From Flavobacterium solisilvae (GTDB taxonomy: Bacteria > Bacteroidota > Bacteroidia > Flavobacteriales > Flavobacteriaceae): DNA of 64,000 nucleotides. Under the pieces are notes generated by a model that worked only from the letters and a program-made list of their open reading frames with translations, did not search any database and was not told the origin of the DNA. The stretch is from assembly GCF_012911605.1 (NCBI RefSeq), contig NZ_JAAMPT010000209.1, forward strand, positions 124,001-188,000, written 5' to 3'. Positions 35,931-43,418 of the stretch are shown here, one piece after another. The translations under genes were made by a program, and so were the position numbers. The number at the start of each line of letters is the position of its first letter. Positions within the stretch are counted from its first letter, which is position 1.

Positions 35931-36419
35931 ATGAAAAAAACAACTCTTTATTCTTTATTGATTATCCTTTTTATGGGATTAAATCTAAATGCACAAACAA
36001 CTGTAAACACGAAGGATTATAAGCTTTTTGGAGAAAAATTTGAAGCAAAAAAAGTTTTGACCGAAAAACAAATGCTAAAAAAATACAAAAATTTGAAAAA
36101 AGGTGATAGTATAGCTGTTCAATTTGTAACCAATATTAAAGCAGTTTGCAAGAAAAAAGGTTGTTGGATGAAACTAGATTTAGGTAATAATAAAGAGTCA
36201 TTTGTAAAATTTAAAGACTATGCCTTTTTTGTTCCATTAAATGCTGATAATAGTCAAGCTGTGGTTAACGGATATGCTTTTGTAGATGTAGTATCAGTTG
36301 ATGAATTAAGACATTATGCAAAAGATGCAGGAAAATCTAAGGAAGAAATCAATAAAATCACTAAGCCAGAGATTACTTATTCGTTTACTGCAACAGGTGT
36401 TTACATCAAGAAGTCATAA
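35931..36419 (+). CDS. DUF4920 domain-containing secreted protein
   Basis: 162 residues. Signal peptide ending near NLNAQ (22). The mature domain has the DUF4920 hallmarks: YKLFGEKFE, FVTNIKAVCKKKGCWMKLDLG with a Cys-x4-Cys pair near 72-77, and FKDYAFFVPL. The two cysteines may bind a metal or heme or form a disulfide. It is 3 bases upstream of a heme-motif lipoprotein, which suggests a joint redox or metal-related job in the periplasm; that is inference. Confidence 0.88.
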   Translation: MKKTTLYSLLIILFMGLNLNAQTTVNTKDYKLFGEKFEAKKVLTEKQMLKKYKNLKKGDSIAVQFVTNIKAVCKKKGCWMKLDLGNNKESFVKFKDYAFFVPLNADNSQAVVNGYAFVDVVSVDELRHYAKDAGKSKEEINKITKPEITYSFTATGVYIKKS

Positions 36420-36422
36420 AGT

Positions 36423-36881
36423 ATGAAGAAGTTATTTCTGTTACTGACTGCTTTTGTTGTTATTTCTTGTCAAAAAAAGGAAGAAGAAAAAAAAGAATCT
36501 TGTACTACTGAAATCAAGGAAACTTCAAAGGATGACGATGGTTTTGAAATGTACCAAATGTCGGAAATGGCAGCTTTGATGGAACAAATGTATGTGGACA
36601 ATCAACGATTAAAAGAACGTATTATAAAAGGTGATACTATTGGTCAATTTCCACAGCATTTCTTGAAAATTCACAAAGCAGTAATGACTGATGAACAAGA
36701 AAACGATGATTTTTTTAAAGAGCAAGCAGCTAAGTTTATCAAGGCGCAGGAAATGATTTATAAAGATCCAAAAAATGCCAAAGAACATTTTAACAAAGGT
36801 GTTGATGCTTGTGTTCAATGTCATCAGCAAAAATGTGGCGGACCAATTCCAAGGATTAAAAAATTATACATAAAAGAATAA
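36423..36881 (+). CDS. Lipoprotein with C-terminal CxxCH heme site, cytochrome c'-like
   Basis: 152 residues. Lipobox with Cys16 (FVVISC). The mature protein is helical and Met-rich. A single heme c motif CVQCH lies near the C-terminus (about 131-135), followed by another Cys (QQKCGG). A helical bundle with the heme motif near the C-terminus is the plan of cytochrome c'. It should be a monoheme lipoprotein facing the periplasm. It sits 3 bases after the DUF4920 gene and 2 bases before mnmD. Confidence 0.75.
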   Translation: MKKLFLLLTAFVVISCQKKEEEKKESCTTEIKETSKDDDGFEMYQMSEMAALMEQMYVDNQRLKERIIKGDTIGQFPQHFLKIHKAVMTDEQENDDFFKEQAAKFIKAQEMIYKDPKNAKEHFNKGVDACVQCHQQKCGGPIPRIKKLYIKE

Positions 36882-36883
36882 GT

Positions 36884-37552
36884 TTGAAACGAGAAATTAT
36901 TCAAACAAAAGATGGTTCGACTTCAATTTTTATTCCCGAGTGGAATGAAAGTTATCATTCTAAACACGGAGCAATTCAAGAAGCGTATCATGTATTCATA
37001 AAAAACGGGTTTTCTTTATTTGAAGCAAAACCCGTTTCTATTTTAGAAATAGGTTTTGGAACAGGTTTAAACGCTTTCATTACTTCATTGGAAGCCAAAA
37101 AAAATAACCAACAAATAAATTATGTTGGAGTAGAAGCGTATCCAATTTCTCCTGAGGAAATTTTGGCAATGAATTATGCAGCCTTAATTGATGCTAATAC
37201 AATTGATGTTTTTAAAGAAATTCATCAAGCAAATTGGGAAAGCGAAAACCAAATTCATGCCAACTTTTCGTTAACCAAGCGAAAACAGTTTTTTCAAGAT
37301 ATTGATGATAAAGAATGTTTTGACTTAATTTATTTTGATGCTTTTGGGTTTGATGTCCAACCTGAATTATGGTCAACAGCTATTTTTATCAAAATGTATA
37401 ATGCATTGAAAGTGAACGGGATTTTGGTTACCTATGCTTGCAGAACTTCAATTAAAAATGCAATGAAAGAAGCTGGTTTTGAAGTTGAAAAACTTCCTGG
37501 CGCACCAGGAAAGAGAGAAATGCTTCGGGCAAAAAAGATGCTAAAAATTTAA
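36884..37552 (+). CDS. mnmD: tRNA 5-methylaminomethyl-2-thiouridine methyltransferase MnmD
   Basis: 222 residues starting at TTG (36884). The N-terminal sequence MKREIIQTKDGSTSIFIPEW and YHSKHGAIQEAYHVFI are the conserved start of the family, so the TTG is very likely the true start; no ATG is available nearby. The SAM motif LEIGFGTGLNAFI is near 56-68, and DLIYFDAFGFDVQPELWS near 146-163. This is the stand-alone MnmC2-type domain without the FAD oxidase half found in E. coli MnmC. It completes the wobble-uridine modification of tRNA. Confidence 0.93.
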   Translation: MKREIIQTKDGSTSIFIPEWNESYHSKHGAIQEAYHVFIKNGFSLFEAKPVSILEIGFGTGLNAFITSLEAKKNNQQINYVGVEAYPISPEEILAMNYAALIDANTIDVFKEIHQANWESENQIHANFSLTKRKQFFQDIDDKECFDLIYFDAFGFDVQPELWSTAIFIKMYNALKVNGILVTYACRTSIKNAMKEAGFEVEKLPGAPGKREMLRAKKMLKI

Positions 37553-37666
37553 CTTTTCTCTAAATAATTTTTAACTAACTAAACGGATGACTTACTAATT
37601 CTTTTGATTAAATTTGAAATAATACAAAAAAGCACAATTTTAGTATTCATTTTAAATTAGTTTACT

Positions 37667-37861
37667 ATGTCAAAATCAATGTTAGTTTATACCAAAAAAG
37701 TTTTAAAAGGAGTGAGTTTTGACGTTGAGTTATTTTGTAAAGAACTCAAGAAAGCATACAAAGTTTTGTTGCCACACGAACTTGAAGAATTAACCGACTG
37801 GTTGTTGAATTTTACACAACAAAAACCAGAATTAAGACAGTGTATTTTACATATTGATTAA
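37667..37861 (+). CDS. Small 64-residue protein, paralogue A
   Basis: 64 residues, helical, cytoplasmic. It is a clear paralogue of the protein at 38075: both share the pattern Y.K.VL..VSFD..LF.KELKKA.K.LLP.E.E.L..WL..F.Q.KPEL..C. The Cys near the end and the WL and KPEL motifs are strictly kept. It has its own terminator at 37873. Such proteins are found as conserved hypotheticals in Flavobacteriia. Function unknown. Confidence 0.78.
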   Translation: MSKSMLVYTKKVLKGVSFDVELFCKELKKAYKVLLPHELEELTDWLLNFTQQKPELRQCILHID

Positions 37862-37872
37862 CTATATAATAT

Positions 37873-37899
37873 AGAAAGGGCATTTTTTTTGCTCTTTCT
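37873..37899 (+). terminator. Terminator after paralogue A
   Basis: Stem AGAAAGGGCA / TGCTCTTTCT (one G-U pair), T-rich loop of 7 bases, followed by TTTTTG. Confidence 0.7.
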
Positions 37900-38074
37900 T
37901 TTTGAGTAAATTTGTTTTTGAAAGAAAATACATTGAAAAAATGTTAAAAAATACCGATTGTCGTGTAAATATGTATTTTATCGATGTTTTTTGTCGAAAA
38001 TATTTGGTGAATAAAATTTAATCATATACTTTTATCTTGAAATAAAAATAAGATAACCCTAAATCTTAACCATT

Positions 38075-38269
38075 ATGCCTAGAATGATCTATGATTACAC
38101 TAAAACGGTGCTCGAAAGAGTGAGTTTTGATCCAGTTCTTTTTGCTAAAGAATTAAAAAAGGCAGTTAAAAATTTATTGCCTTATGAAATTGAGCAATTA
38201 AAAAGGTGGCTTCAATTTTTTATTCAAGAAAAGCCCGAATTAGAAAAGTGTTTAAAAGTTGTTAACTAA
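38075..38269 (+). CDS. Small 64-residue protein, paralogue B
   Basis: 64 residues, the same length as paralogue A and aligned without gaps after the first residues; about half of the positions are identical. The conserved core includes VSFD, KELKKA, LLP.E, WL, and KPEL..C. The 213-base gap between the genes has separate upstream sequence, and each gene has its own terminator, so the copies are separately expressed. A cytoplasmic helical dimer is plausible; function unknown. Confidence 0.78.
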   Translation: MPRMIYDYTKTVLERVSFDPVLFAKELKKAVKNLLPYEIEQLKRWLQFFIQEKPELEKCLKVVN

Positions 38270-38281
38270 GAGTTTAAAGAG

Positions 38282-38313
38282 AAAAATAAGGAGTTTAAAA
38301 ACTCCTTATTTTT
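38282..38313. terminator. Bidirectional terminator between paralogue B and oxyR
   Basis: A 13-bp perfect stem (AAAAATAAGGAGT / ACTCCTTATTTTT) with A and T runs on both sides. Its right arm overlaps the last codons of oxyR. Confidence 0.88.
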
Positions 38314-39247
38314 TTTGTAACGGACTAATAATTTCCACATTTTGAAAAGCAATTGCACCTCTAACAACTCCCGAAATAGTGCTTCGTAAAGCATCAATAA
38401 TATGAATTTTTAATTCATTTTTTGGATAAAGCAAACTAACTTCTCTTGCTGGTTTTGGTTCAGAAAATTGACGAAGCTTTGCTTTGTTTTTTTCGTTTAA
38501 ATCCAAAGTATGTAAATAGGGAAGAAGTGTTGTTCCAAGACCTTCATCTGCGAGTTTTATTAAAGTTTCAAAACTGCCACTTTCCAGTTGAAAATGATTT
38601 TTATCGGTTTGATTTTTATTCTTGCAAAGGTTTAAAATTCCATCTCTAAAACAATGTCCATCTTGAAGCAAAAGGATTTCGTTAATGTCCAAATCATCAA
38701 TTACAATTTCAGTTTTTGCAAATGTTTTATGACTTTCAGGAATATAGGCAACAAACGGTTCATAATACAGAACAACTTCCTTGATTTTTTCTTCTTCCAA
38801 AGGTGTAACGGCTATCGCTGCATCAAGATGACCGTTGTTTAATTTATCAATAATTTCGTTGGTGTTTAACTCTTCAATGATGAGGTTTACTTTTGGGTAT
38901 TTTTTGATAAAATTGTTTAAAAACATTGGTAAAAGCGTTGGCATAACCGTTGGAATAATTCCCAATCTAAATTCGCCACCAATAAATCCTTTTTGCTGGT
39001 CAACAATATCTTTAATTCTATCGGCTTCGTTAACGATATTCTTGGCTTGATTGACAATTTTTTGACCAATTTCCGTTAGTTGGATAGGTTTTTTTGTTCG
39101 GTCAAATATTTGAATACCAAGTTCTTCTTCTACTTTTTGTATTTGCATGCTTAAAGTAGGTTGAGTAACAAAGCATTTTTCGGCTGCGAGCGTAAAATTT
39201 TTATGTTCGGCTACTGCCAAAACGTATTGTAATTGAGTAATTGTCAT
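38306..39247 (-). CDS. oxyR: OxyR-type LysR regulator (hydrogen peroxide sensor)
   Basis: 313 residues. N-terminal LysR helix-turn-helix (about 3-62: FTLAAEKCFVTQPTLSMQIQKVEEELG). The sensing motif DGHCFRDGILNLC carries Cys199 and Cys208, the same numbers as the peroxide-reactive pair of E. coli OxyR. It should activate defence genes when the pair is oxidised. It diverges from dps, and a LysR-type dyad lies between the two promoters. Confidence 0.94.
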   Translation of the reverse strand: MTITQLQYVLAVAEHKNFTLAAEKCFVTQPTLSMQIQKVEEELGIQIFDRTKKPIQLTEIGQKIVNQAKNIVNEADRIKDIVDQQKGFIGGEFRLGIIPTVMPTLLPMFLNNFIKKYPKVNLIIEELNTNEIIDKLNNGHLDAAIAVTPLEEEKIKEVVLYYEPFVAYIPESHKTFAKTEIVIDDLDINEILLLQDGHCFRDGILNLCKNKNQTDKNHFQLESGSFETLIKLADEGLGTTLLPYLHTLDLNEKNKAKLRQFSEPKPAREVSLLYPKNELKIHIIDALRSTISGVVRGAIAFQNVEIISPLQKK

Positions 39248-39265
39248 TTATAGTAAATTTTGATA

Positions 39266-39273
39266 CAAATATA
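39266..39273 (-). promoter_or_regulatory. Promoter -7 element of oxyR
   Basis: Reading leftward TATATTTG, an exact match, 19 bases before the ATG at 39247. Confidence 0.6.
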
Positions 39274-39276
39274 AAA

Positions 39277-39297
39277 ACTATCAATTTAATTTATAGT
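39277..39297. promoter_or_regulatory. LysR-type operator dyad, probable OxyR site
   Basis: ACTAT-N11-ATAGT is a perfect 5-bp dyad containing the T-N11-A core of LysR-family sites and the CTAT/ATAG words of OxyR sites. It starts 3 bases upstream of the oxyR -7 box, where binding would repress oxyR, and lies 34 bases upstream of the dps -7 box, where it could activate dps. Confidence 0.6.
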
Positions 39298-39331
39298 GAT
39301 AATTGTCATTTTATGTCGAAATTTGATTTAA

Positions 39332-39339
39332 TAAATTTG
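39332..39339 (+). promoter_or_regulatory. Promoter -7 element of dps
   Basis: TAAATTTG is an exact match, 23 bases before the ATG. No TTG is seen at the proper -33 spacing, which fits a promoter needing an activator. Confidence 0.55.
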
Positions 39340-39362
39340 TTTAAATTTAAATAAGTATAAAG

Positions 39363-39842
39363 ATGAAAGTAAATAGTCTTGGATTACCCGTAAAAGAAAC
39401 CGAAATATTAGTGGCAGAATTGAATATTTTATTGTCAAGTTTTCAAGTGTATTATCAAAATTTGCGAGGCTTGCATTGGAATATTAGAGGAAAACGTTTT
39501 TTTGATTTGCATTTAAAATTTGAAGAATTGTATAACGATTCTCAATTAAAAATCGATTTAATTGCCGAAAGAGTATTAACGTTGGGTGGAATTCCATTGC
39601 ATACTTTTGATGATTATACCAAAAATAGCAAAATTAAAATTGGAAAAAACATCCATAATGATGAAGAAGCTATCGCTTTGATTGTAAATTCATTAACAGA
39701 ATTGTTGAAAGTAGAGCGAATTATCTTATCACAATCGGGAACTATTGACGATGAAGGAACTAACTCCATGATGAGCGATTTTATCAAAGAACAAGAAAAA
39801 ACTATTTGGATGATGAAAGCTTGGCTTGAAGAAGAAATTTAG
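39363..39842 (+). CDS. dps: Dps family DNA-protection/ferritin-like protein
   Basis: 159 residues, the usual length. The inter-subunit ferroxidase residues are visible: LHWN with His38, FFDLH with His50, and DLIAER with Asp65 and Glu69. Dps forms a 12-subunit shell that oxidises iron with peroxide and stores it. The pairing with divergent oxyR supports peroxide-induced expression. Confidence 0.95.
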   Translation: MKVNSLGLPVKETEILVAELNILLSSFQVYYQNLRGLHWNIRGKRFFDLHLKFEELYNDSQLKIDLIAERVLTLGGIPLHTFDDYTKNSKIKIGKNIHNDEEAIALIVNSLTELLKVERIILSQSGTIDDEGTNSMMSDFIKEQEKTIWMMKAWLEEEI

Positions 39843-39895
39843 AAAATAGGATGTTAAAATTTAATTAAAAATAGCAGTAAAACCCTCGTGAATAT

Positions 39896-39903
39896 TACAT
39901 TTG
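39896..39903 (+). promoter_or_regulatory. Promoter-like -7 element just before the 93-residue gene
   Basis: TACATTTG is an exact match but only 4 bases separate it from the ATG at 39908, so the message would be leaderless or nearly so. No other in-frame Met is available. May be coincidental. Confidence 0.3.
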
Positions 39904-39907
39904 CAAC

Positions 39908-40189
39908 ATGAAGTATTTGGCACAAATTGTATTAGTCTTGTTTGTTGCTTTTCTTTCTACTCCAACGGTTGTGAGTATTATAGAAAAGAAGACTGATGTA
40001 TCAATTTTTTATAGTTTGGCCGAAGAAGAAATTCATAAAGAGTTAAAAGAAGTTAAAGCAGAGATAAAGTCTTATGACTATCCAATTTCTACAATTGCTT
40101 TAAAAAAATCAAGAATAGTGTCCGAAAACTTGTCTAAACACGACAATGTTTCATCGGTTATATTTTCTCCACCGCCCGAATTTATTTAA
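39908..40189 (+). CDS. Small membrane-anchored or secreted protein of unknown function
   Basis: 93 residues. The N-terminus is a hydrophobic segment (about 4-25) that could be a signal peptide or anchor; the rest is Lys/Glu-rich and helical and ends in FSPPPEFI. It is 60 bases upstream of the SulP transporter gene in the same direction and may share its transcript. Not recognised. Confidence 0.65.
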   Translation: MKYLAQIVLVLFVAFLSTPTVVSIIEKKTDVSIFYSLAEEEIHKELKEVKAEIKSYDYPISTIALKKSRIVSENLSKHDNVSSVIFSPPPEFI

Positions 40190-40249
40190 TACTATCGAGT
40201 TTAGTTTTCGCACTTGCGGAACAATAGTTGTATTAAATAAAGTAAGGTA

Positions 40250-42031
40250 ATGACAAAAAAAATAAATCTTTTTGCGAACCTTAAATCTGATTTTGCATCA
40301 GGTTTAGTGGTTTTCTTAGTAGCACTTCCATTATGTTTAGGAATTGCATTAGCATCTGGCGCACCATTGTTTTCGGGGATTATAGCTGGAGTAGTTGGCG
40401 GAATTGTAGTGGGTTATTTAAGCCAATCCCATTTGAGTGTTTCTGGTCCAGCGGCAGGTTTAACAGCCATCGTATTAACAGCAATTACCGATTTGGGTGC
40501 TTTCAACGTTTTTCTGCTAGCTGTTTTAATAGCAGGAATTATCCAATTAGCATTAGGGTTTTTAAGAGCTGGTTCTATTTCTAATTATTTTCCAACCAAT
40601 GTAATCGAAGGAATGCTTGCTGGTATTGGTGTAATTATCATTTTAAAACAAATTCCTCATGCTCTCGGATACGATGCTGATTATGAAGGCGATGAAACGT
40701 TTACTCAAGCTGATGGACAAAATACGTTTTCAGAATTATTCAATATAATAGATTATATTCATCCAGGAGCAGTTGTAATCACAGTTATTTCGTTGATTAT
40801 ACTCATTATGTGGCCAAAGGTTGATGTGCTAAAGAGAATTAAATTAGTTCCTCCAGCATTGGTAGCTGTAATCGTTAGTATTTTATTAAATGAGTTTTTC
40901 ATCAGCACAGGAAATAGTTTAGCCATAAGCAAATCACATTTGGTTAGTCTTCCTGTTCCAACTACTTTGGAAGAATTTAAAAGTATTATTATTTTACCTG
41001 ATTTTACCGCAATAACCAATTCTAAAGTTTGGGTTGTTGCTTTTACAATTGCTGTTGTTGCCTCAATCGAAACGTTACTTTGTATTGAAGCTGCTGATAG
41101 AATGGATGCTTTAAAGCGATATACCAACACTAATATCGAGTTGAAAGCACAAGGAATTGGAAATATAGTTAGTTCATTGTTAGGTGGTTTGCCAATGACT
41201 TCGGTTGTCGTAAGAACTTCTGCAAATAACGATGCCGGAGCAAAATCAAAAATGTCAACTATCATTCATGGTGTTTTATTGCTAATTAGTGTATTGGCAA
41301 TTCCAGTAGTTTTAAATAAAATTCCATTGGCAACATTAGCTGCCGTTTTATTATTAGTAGGTTATAAATTAGCCGTTCCAAATATTAAGCATTTTGCAGG
41401 TTACATGTCAAAAGAAGTAAACCTATTGATTATTTCTATTGTATTAGTAATCATTGGATACACAAATTCTGTTAGTTCAATTGTGCTAACATCATTAGCA
41501 TCATTATCGGTTTTGATATTATTATATTGTTTTTACAAAGCATCAAAGTCTGTAGAATTTAAGAAAAATGTATCACGGAATCAATATATTTACTTCCCGT
41601 TTTTTGCAACAACGCTTGCTGTAGTTTTCACCGATTTGCTTAAAGGTGTTGCCTTAGGAATGATTATAAGTATTATTTTTGTTTTAAGAGGAAACATGAA
41701 ACGAGCTTACAATTTTAGAAAAGAAGAATATAAAGATGGTGATATTATCCATATTGATTTAGCGCAAGAAGTTTCGTTTTTAAACAAAGCAGCTGTCAAA
41801 ACAACATTGAGTTCAATTCCTGAAAATTCAAAAGTAGTTATCAATGCTTCGGATACTGTTTATATTGCTCACGATATATTGGATTTGATTAAAGAGTTTA
41901 AAAAAATTAGAGCCAAAGAAGAAAATATAAAAGTAAAACTCGTTGGGTTTAAAAAAGTTTATGAATTAGAAAACACTGAAGAAGCTGGAAAAAAGAATGT
42001 ATTTGTAGAACAAAATTCATCTAATAACTAG
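40250..42031 (+). CDS. SulP family anion transporter, probable bicarbonate importer
   Basis: 593 residues. About ten to twelve membrane helices (residues 10-430) with the SulP signature SGPAAGLTAIV near 64-74, and a C-terminal STAS-like domain (about 480-575: IIHIDLAQEVSFLNKAAVKTTL, VINASDTVYIAHDILDLI). SulP proteins carry sulfate, bicarbonate or other anions. The two beta-carbonic anhydrase genes directly downstream (25 and 11 bases apart) argue for bicarbonate. Confidence 0.9.
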   Translation: MTKKINLFANLKSDFASGLVVFLVALPLCLGIALASGAPLFSGIIAGVVGGIVVGYLSQSHLSVSGPAAGLTAIVLTAITDLGAFNVFLLAVLIAGIIQLALGFLRAGSISNYFPTNVIEGMLAGIGVIIILKQIPHALGYDADYEGDETFTQADGQNTFSELFNIIDYIHPGAVVITVISLIILIMWPKVDVLKRIKLVPPALVAVIVSILLNEFFISTGNSLAISKSHLVSLPVPTTLEEFKSIIILPDFTAITNSKVWVVAFTIAVVASIETLLCIEAADRMDALKRYTNTNIELKAQGIGNIVSSLLGGLPMTSVVVRTSANNDAGAKSKMSTIIHGVLLLISVLAIPVVLNKIPLATLAAVLLLVGYKLAVPNIKHFAGYMSKEVNLLIISIVLVIIGYTNSVSSIVLTSLASLSVLILLYCFYKASKSVEFKKNVSRNQYIYFPFFATTLAVVFTDLLKGVALGMIISIIFVLRGNMKRAYNFRKEEYKDGDIIHIDLAQEVSFLNKAAVKTTLSSIPENSKVVINASDTVYIAHDILDLIKEFKKIRAKEENIKVKLVGFKKVYELENTEEAGKKNVFVEQNSSNN

Positions 42032-42056
42032 TTTTTAATAAATAAAAAGATAAAAA

Positions 42057-42740
42057 ATGAAAACATTAAATAAAGAATTACAAGCACAAATTACACCTAG
42101 AAAAGCCTTAGAAATTTTAAAAGAAGGAAACGGTAGATTTATGAAAAATCTACAAACCGATAGAGATTTATTAAAACAAGCCAATGAAACTCGTGATGGA
42201 CAATGGCCGTTTGCAACTATTTTAAGTTGTATTGATAGTAGAACATCGGCTGAGTTAATTTTTGATCAAGGTTTAGGCGATGTATTTTCGGTTAGAATTG
42301 CCGGAAATATTGTAAACACTGATATTTTAGGAAGTATGGAATTTGCTTGTAAAGTAGCAGGTTCAAAACTAATTGTTGTTCTTGGTCACAGTAAATGTGG
42401 TGCTGTAAAAGGTGCTTGCGATCATGTTGAAATGGGTAACTTAACTGAATTGTTATCAAAATTACAACCAGCGGTTTATGCTGAAAAAGACACAACAGAT
42501 GAACGAAGCTCAAAAAACGCTACATTTGTTGAAAACGTGGCACAAATCAATGTAAAAAGAAGCGTGAAAAGCATTATTGAGCGCAGTTTTATTTTAGAGC
42601 AAATGCTTGAAAATGGTGAAATTGGAATTGTTGGTGCAATGCACGATTTAGAATCGGGGAAAGTTACGTTTTATGATGATGTAACTTATATCAAAGACGA
42701 TTTAAATCCAGAATTTTCAGTAGTAGAACTAAGACATTAA
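42057..42740 (+). CDS. Beta-carbonic anhydrase, first copy
   Basis: 227 residues. The zinc ligands are present: Cys58 and Asp60 in SCIDSR (with Arg62 of the Asp-Arg dyad), His111 and Cys114 in GHSKCGAVKGA. It interconverts CO2 and bicarbonate. Of the SCIDSRTSAE subgroup, unlike the next gene; there is no signal peptide, so cytoplasmic. Second in the SulP operon. Confidence 0.94.
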   Translation: MKTLNKELQAQITPRKALEILKEGNGRFMKNLQTDRDLLKQANETRDGQWPFATILSCIDSRTSAELIFDQGLGDVFSVRIAGNIVNTDILGSMEFACKVAGSKLIVVLGHSKCGAVKGACDHVEMGNLTELLSKLQPAVYAEKDTTDERSSKNATFVENVAQINVKRSVKSIIERSFILEQMLENGEIGIVGAMHDLESGKVTFYDDVTYIKDDLNPEFSVVELRH

Positions 42741-42751
42741 TATTTATTTCA

Positions 42752-43387
42752 ATGGGTGAATTATATAAAAAACTATTAGAAAACAACAAAAAATGGGTTG
42801 ATGATCAATTGGCTATTGATAAAGATTTTTTCAAAGACTTAGCAAAAGGTCAAAATCCGCAACTCCTTTGGATTGGTTGTTCTGATAGTCGTGTTCCAGC
42901 CAATGAAATTGTAGGCGCAAAACCTGGTGATGTTTTTGTTCACAGAAACATTGCAAACATGGTCGTTCACTCGGATATGAACATGTTGAGCGTACTTGAT
43001 TATGCAGTTAATGTGTTGAAAGTTAGACATGTTATCGTTTGCGGACATTATGGTTGTGGTGGTGTAAAAGCTGCTATGGGAAATAGTTCTATCGGAATAA
43101 TTGATAATTGGATTAGGCATATAAAAGATACTTATCGTTTGCATCAAAAACAATTGGATGCTATTGAAAATGAAGAAGAACGTTTCAATAAATTTGTTGA
43201 AGTAAATGTAAAAGAACAAGTTTTTGATTTGGCCAAAACATCCATTGTACAAAATGCTTGGCAGAATAATCAGCCGTTGTATTTACACGGTTGGGTTTAT
43301 GGATTAAATTCGGGTTATGTGACTGATTTAGATGTAAACATCAGTTCAGAGAAAGATTTAGACGATGTATATCAACTCAAGTTTTAA
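42752..43387 (+). CDS. can: Beta-carbonic anhydrase, second copy (Can-like)
   Basis: 211 residues. Zinc ligands Cys43, Asp45 (GCSDSRVP, Arg47), His99 and Cys102 (CGHYGCGG). It belongs to the E. coli Can-like subgroup (VFVHRNIANMV; LHGWVYGLNSG), distinct from the neighbouring copy. It is the last gene of the SulP operon and ends in a strong terminator. Cytoplasmic. Confidence 0.95.
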   Translation: MGELYKKLLENNKKWVDDQLAIDKDFFKDLAKGQNPQLLWIGCSDSRVPANEIVGAKPGDVFVHRNIANMVVHSDMNMLSVLDYAVNVLKVRHVIVCGHYGCGGVKAAMGNSSIGIIDNWIRHIKDTYRLHQKQLDAIENEEERFNKFVEVNVKEQVFDLAKTSIVQNAWQNNQPLYLHGWVYGLNSGYVTDLDVNISSEKDLDDVYQLKF

Positions 43388-43389
43388 TG

Positions 43390-43417
43390 AAAACGCCGCT
43401 TAATTAAGCGGCGTTTT
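43390..43417. terminator. Bidirectional terminator, perfect 28-bp palindrome
   Basis: The palindrome reads AAAACGCCGCTTAA and its inverse, without a fixed loop, followed by T residues. It separates the carbonic anhydrase gene from the convergent LETM1-related gene. Confidence 0.92.
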
Positions 43418-43418
43418 T

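Noticed and set aside
40759..41265. 168-residue open frame on the minus strand
   Set aside because: It lies fully inside the SulP gene, whose protein is clearly conserved; composition is that of an antisense shadow.
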